A model generated the notes under the pieces. That model worked only from the letters and a program-made list of their open reading frames with translations, was not told the origin of the DNA and ran no database searches. DNA of 37,524 nucleotides from Flavobacteriales bacterium (GTDB taxonomy: Bacteria; Bacteroidota; Bacteroidia; Flavobacteriales_D; Sanyastnellaceae). A program made the translations under genes and the position numbers. Below, in pieces: positions 35,312 to 37,524 of this stretch. How positions within the stretch are numbered: the first letter of the stretch is position 1; each line of letters begins with the position of its first letter. The stretch is from contig WTID01000017.1 in NCBI GenBank assembly GCA_011522855.1, forward strand, positions 2,283 to 39,806, read 5' to 3'.

Positions 35312-35995
35312 TCAGTCAGTCTTGCGCTCGAGGACCTCGTCGATCATGCCGTAGGCCTTGGCTTCCTCGGCAATCATCCAGTAGTCGCGGTCGCTGTCCT
35401 CCCACACCTTCTGGTAATCCTGGCCACTGTGGTGGGCGATGATCTTGTACAGCTCCTCCTTGAGCTTCATGATTTCCCGGGCGGTGATCTCGATGTCGCT
35501 GGCCTGGCCACGGGCCCCGCCGAGCGGCTGGTGGATCATGGTCCGGCTGTGCTTCAGTCCCGTCCGCTTGCCGGCAGCCCCGGCGCAGAGCAACACGGCG
35601 CCCATGGAGGCCGCCATGCCCGTGCAGATGGTCGCCACGTCGGGGCGGATGTATTGCATCGTGTCGTAGATGCCGAGTCCGGCGTAGACGCTGCCGCCCG
35701 GGGAATTGATGTAAATCTGGATGTCCTTCGTCGGGTCGGTGGACTCGAGGAAGAGCATCTGGGCCTGGATGATGTTGGCGATGTAGTCATCGACCCCGGT
35801 GCCGAGGAAGATGATGCGGTCGGCCATCAGGCGGGAGAAGACATCCACCTCTCGGAAGGGCATCTGCCGCTCCTCGATGACGGTCCGGGTCATGTTCTCC
35901 GGGCCGTGGACGGCGGAGATGTAGTCCTCTACGTGGTGGCTGGTGAAGCCGCGGTCCTTGACGGCGTACTTCAGGAATTCCTTGCGGGTGCTCAT
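35312..35995 (-). CDS. clpP: ATP-dependent Clp protease proteolytic subunit ClpP
   Basis: [26 protein letters not shown]...[25 protein letters not shown]...[15 protein letters not shown]...[22 protein letters not shown]. Start 35998 or 35995. Confidence 0.97.
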   Translation of the reverse strand: MSTRKEFLKYAVKDRGFTSHHVEDYISAVHGPENMTRTVIEERQMPFREVDVFSRLMADRIIFLGTGVDDYIANIIQAQMLFLESTDPTKDIQIYINSPGGSVYAGLGIYDTMQYIRPDVATICTGMAASMGAVLLCAGAAGKRTGLKHSRTMIHQPLGGARGQASDIEITAREIMKLKEELYKIIAHHSGQDYQKVWEDSDRDYWMIAEEAKAYGMIDEVLERKTD

Positions 35996-36045
35996 CATGA
36001 GAAGGGGAAGTTAGGTCCGACCCGGGATAGGGCCGAAGGGAAAGT

Positions 36046-37395
36046 TCAGAGCGAACGGACGATTTCCATCCACTCCTCGTGGGAAACCTCCTTCTCCTTG
36101 ATTTTGGCGAGTTCCCGGAGCTTGTCGATGGCCTTGCGCTCGTAGATCATCTCCGCGATGCGGCGCACCTCCTTCTGCTCGGTCAGCATCTGGGCGACCA
36201 TGGGGTCGAGCTGTTCGGCCTCCAGTGGAATGCCGTATTGGGCGTACTGGGCCTTGATGGCATTGCCCGCTTCGGCCTGGATCTCCTCGCCGGACACGTC
36301 GATGTCGTGCTCGTCGATGATGTGGTTCTGGATGATCTGCCACTTGATGCCCTTGGCGTACTCCTCGAACTCCGCTTCGATCTCCTCGGCCGTGATCGGC
36401 TTTTCATTGGCGATCTGGATCCACCGCTTCAAGAACTCCTCTGGCAGGGACGGGTTGAGCTTGTCCACGACTTCTTCGACGAACTTCCGGCGGAACACGC
36501 GGTCACCGTCGCGGTCGAAGATGCGCTGGAGGTCCTCCTCGACCTTGGCGCGGAAGCCGGACTCGTCGGTCACGACGTCCTCACCGAACAGCTTGTCGTA
36601 CAGCTCCTCGCCGAGCTCGGCCGGCTCGATGTGCCGGACCTCCTTGACGGTGAAGCGGAGCGGGCTCTTGAATTCCGCGGCCGCCTTGGCGTCGATTCCG
36701 AGCATGCGGGCGAGGTCCTCCGCATCGCGGCTGACGTCTCCCGGCTGGACCACCACCTGCGCCTCCTGGCTCAGCCCCATGAGAGCCTTGGTGGTGTTGG
36801 CGTCCTTCACCGAGTCCATGCTGATCGTGCCTTCGTGCATCACGCCACCGGGCTTGACCTCGTCTCCCTCCATCTCGACGAATTCGCCGACCACGAGGCA
36901 ATCCTCGCCGATTTCAGTCCGATCGGACATTTTGCCATAACGGCGGCGGAGGTCGCCGATCTGTTCATCGATCAGGGCCTCGTCAATGCGCACCTTGTGG
37001 TGGACGAACTTGGTGAACCAGCCGAATTTGATGTCCACCTGCGGGCTGAGGCCGATGTCATACCGGAACGTGAAGACATCCGGCTTGTCCCAATTGCCCT
37101 CGGAATCGTTCTCCTTGGCGGGGATGGGCTGGCCCAGGATGCGCAGTTTCTCCTCGCGGATGTAGCCGTCCATCTTCTCGCCGAGCAACTTGTTCAGCTC
37201 GTCGGCGAGGACGGCCTTTCCGTATTGCTTGCGGACCAATTGGATCGGCACCTTGCCCGCGCGGAAACCGGGCATCTTGACCTGCTTGCGGTACTCCTCG
37301 AGGATGCCGTCCACCTTGTCCTTGTAATCCTCCGGGTGGACCTTGACGGTCAGAACGCCGTTCAGCGCGTCGATGTTCTCCTTGGTGATTTCCAT
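36046..37395 (-). CDS. tig: Trigger factor
   Basis: MEITKENIDALNGVLTVKVHPEDYKDKVDGILEEYRKQVKMPGFRAGKVPIQLVRKQYGKAVLADELNKLLGEKMDGYI...; upstream of clpP-clpX. Confidence 0.95.
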   Translation of the reverse strand: MEITKENIDALNGVLTVKVHPEDYKDKVDGILEEYRKQVKMPGFRAGKVPIQLVRKQYGKAVLADELNKLLGEKMDGYIREEKLRILGQPIPAKENDSEGNWDKPDVFTFRYDIGLSPQVDIKFGWFTKFVHHKVRIDEALIDEQIGDLRRRYGKMSDRTEIGEDCLVVGEFVEMEGDEVKPGGVMHEGTISMDSVKDANTTKALMGLSQEAQVVVQPGDVSRDAEDLARMLGIDAKAAAEFKSPLRFTVKEVRHIEPAELGEELYDKLFGEDVVTDESGFRAKVEEDLQRIFDRDGDRVFRRKFVEEVVDKLNPSLPEEFLKRWIQIANEKPITAEEIEAEFEEYAKGIKWQIIQNHIIDEHDIDVSGEEIQAEAGNAIKAQYAQYGIPLEAEQLDPMVAQMLTEQKEVRRIAEMIYERKAIDKLRELAKIKEKEVSHEEWMEIVRSL

Positions 37396-37422
37396 GTCGT
37401 TGTGCTCGTGTGCGGTACAGTG

Positions 37423-37504
37423 TGCGGGCGAAGGGACTCGAACCCCCACGCCTTGCGGCACCAGATCCTAAATCTGGCGTGTCTACCAATTCCACCACGC
37501 CCGC
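37423..37504 (-). tRNA. tRNA-Leu (anticodon UAG)
   Basis: GCGGGCGTGGTGGAATTGGTAGACACGCCAGATTTAGGATCTGGTGCCGCAAGGCGTGGGGGTTCGAGTCCCTTCGCCCGCA; class II with variable arm, anticodon stem CCAGA/TCTGG and loop TTTAGGA; CCA not encoded. Confidence 0.95.
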
Positions 37505-37510
37505 AGGGGG

Positions 37511-37520
37511 CGCGAAGATA
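37511..37520 (-). promoter_or_regulatory. Putative -7 promoter element TATCTTCGCG upstream of tRNA-Leu
   Basis: 6-nt gap to the tRNA 5' end; identical to the 10-mer upstream of ppiD. Confidence 0.5.
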
Positions 37521-37524
37521 GGCC

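Noticed and set aside
1-37524. CRISPR arrays, IS elements, prophage, integrons, defence islands
   Set aside because: No regularly spaced repeats, transposase/integrase-like proteins or terminal inverted repeats seen; both tRNAs lack adjacent integrase or direct-repeat att-like structure within the window.

Overview
The window is a compact, high-GC stretch of what looks like a Bacteroidota (Flavobacteriales-like) chromosome. The lineage is inferred from gldE/gldD, porX, TAnnTTTG-type -7 boxes, an epimerase-type threonine dehydrogenase and typical gene neighbourhoods. It is almost entirely core genes: pheT (5'-truncated by the window, minus strand), a REC-CRP regulator, tRNA-Pro(GGG), a cyclophilin, pheS, an M28 peptidase, cysS, tdh, queA and a long leftward cluster (mutY, ssb, gldE-gldD, coaX, outer-membrane protein, TPR, lptC, small membrane protein, CNNM/CBS/CorC, ppiD). 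Rightward from there come HU, a TPR protein, a 30-aa basic protein, rng, an HD hydrolase (minus), porX, tsaE and ald, followed by a leftward tRNA-Leu(UAG), tig, clpP, clpX, mutS block. I see no CRISPR array, IS element, prophage, toxin/defence island or biosynthetic cluster. I do not see a wholly new multi-gene system. The most notable items are an uninterrupted gldE-gldD reading frame with an internal lipobox; a TPR-TM protein with a decayed histidine-kinase-like C-terminus; a tRNA-Leu apparently feeding directly into tig/clpP/clpX/mutS; a perfect terminator wedged between tRNA-Pro and the next start codon; a recurrent TAnnTTCGCG promoter-like element; a structured leader before rng; and a tiny basic ORF missing from the ORF track. 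Very long antisense ORFs, up to 1175 aa, are rejected as high-GC shadows.
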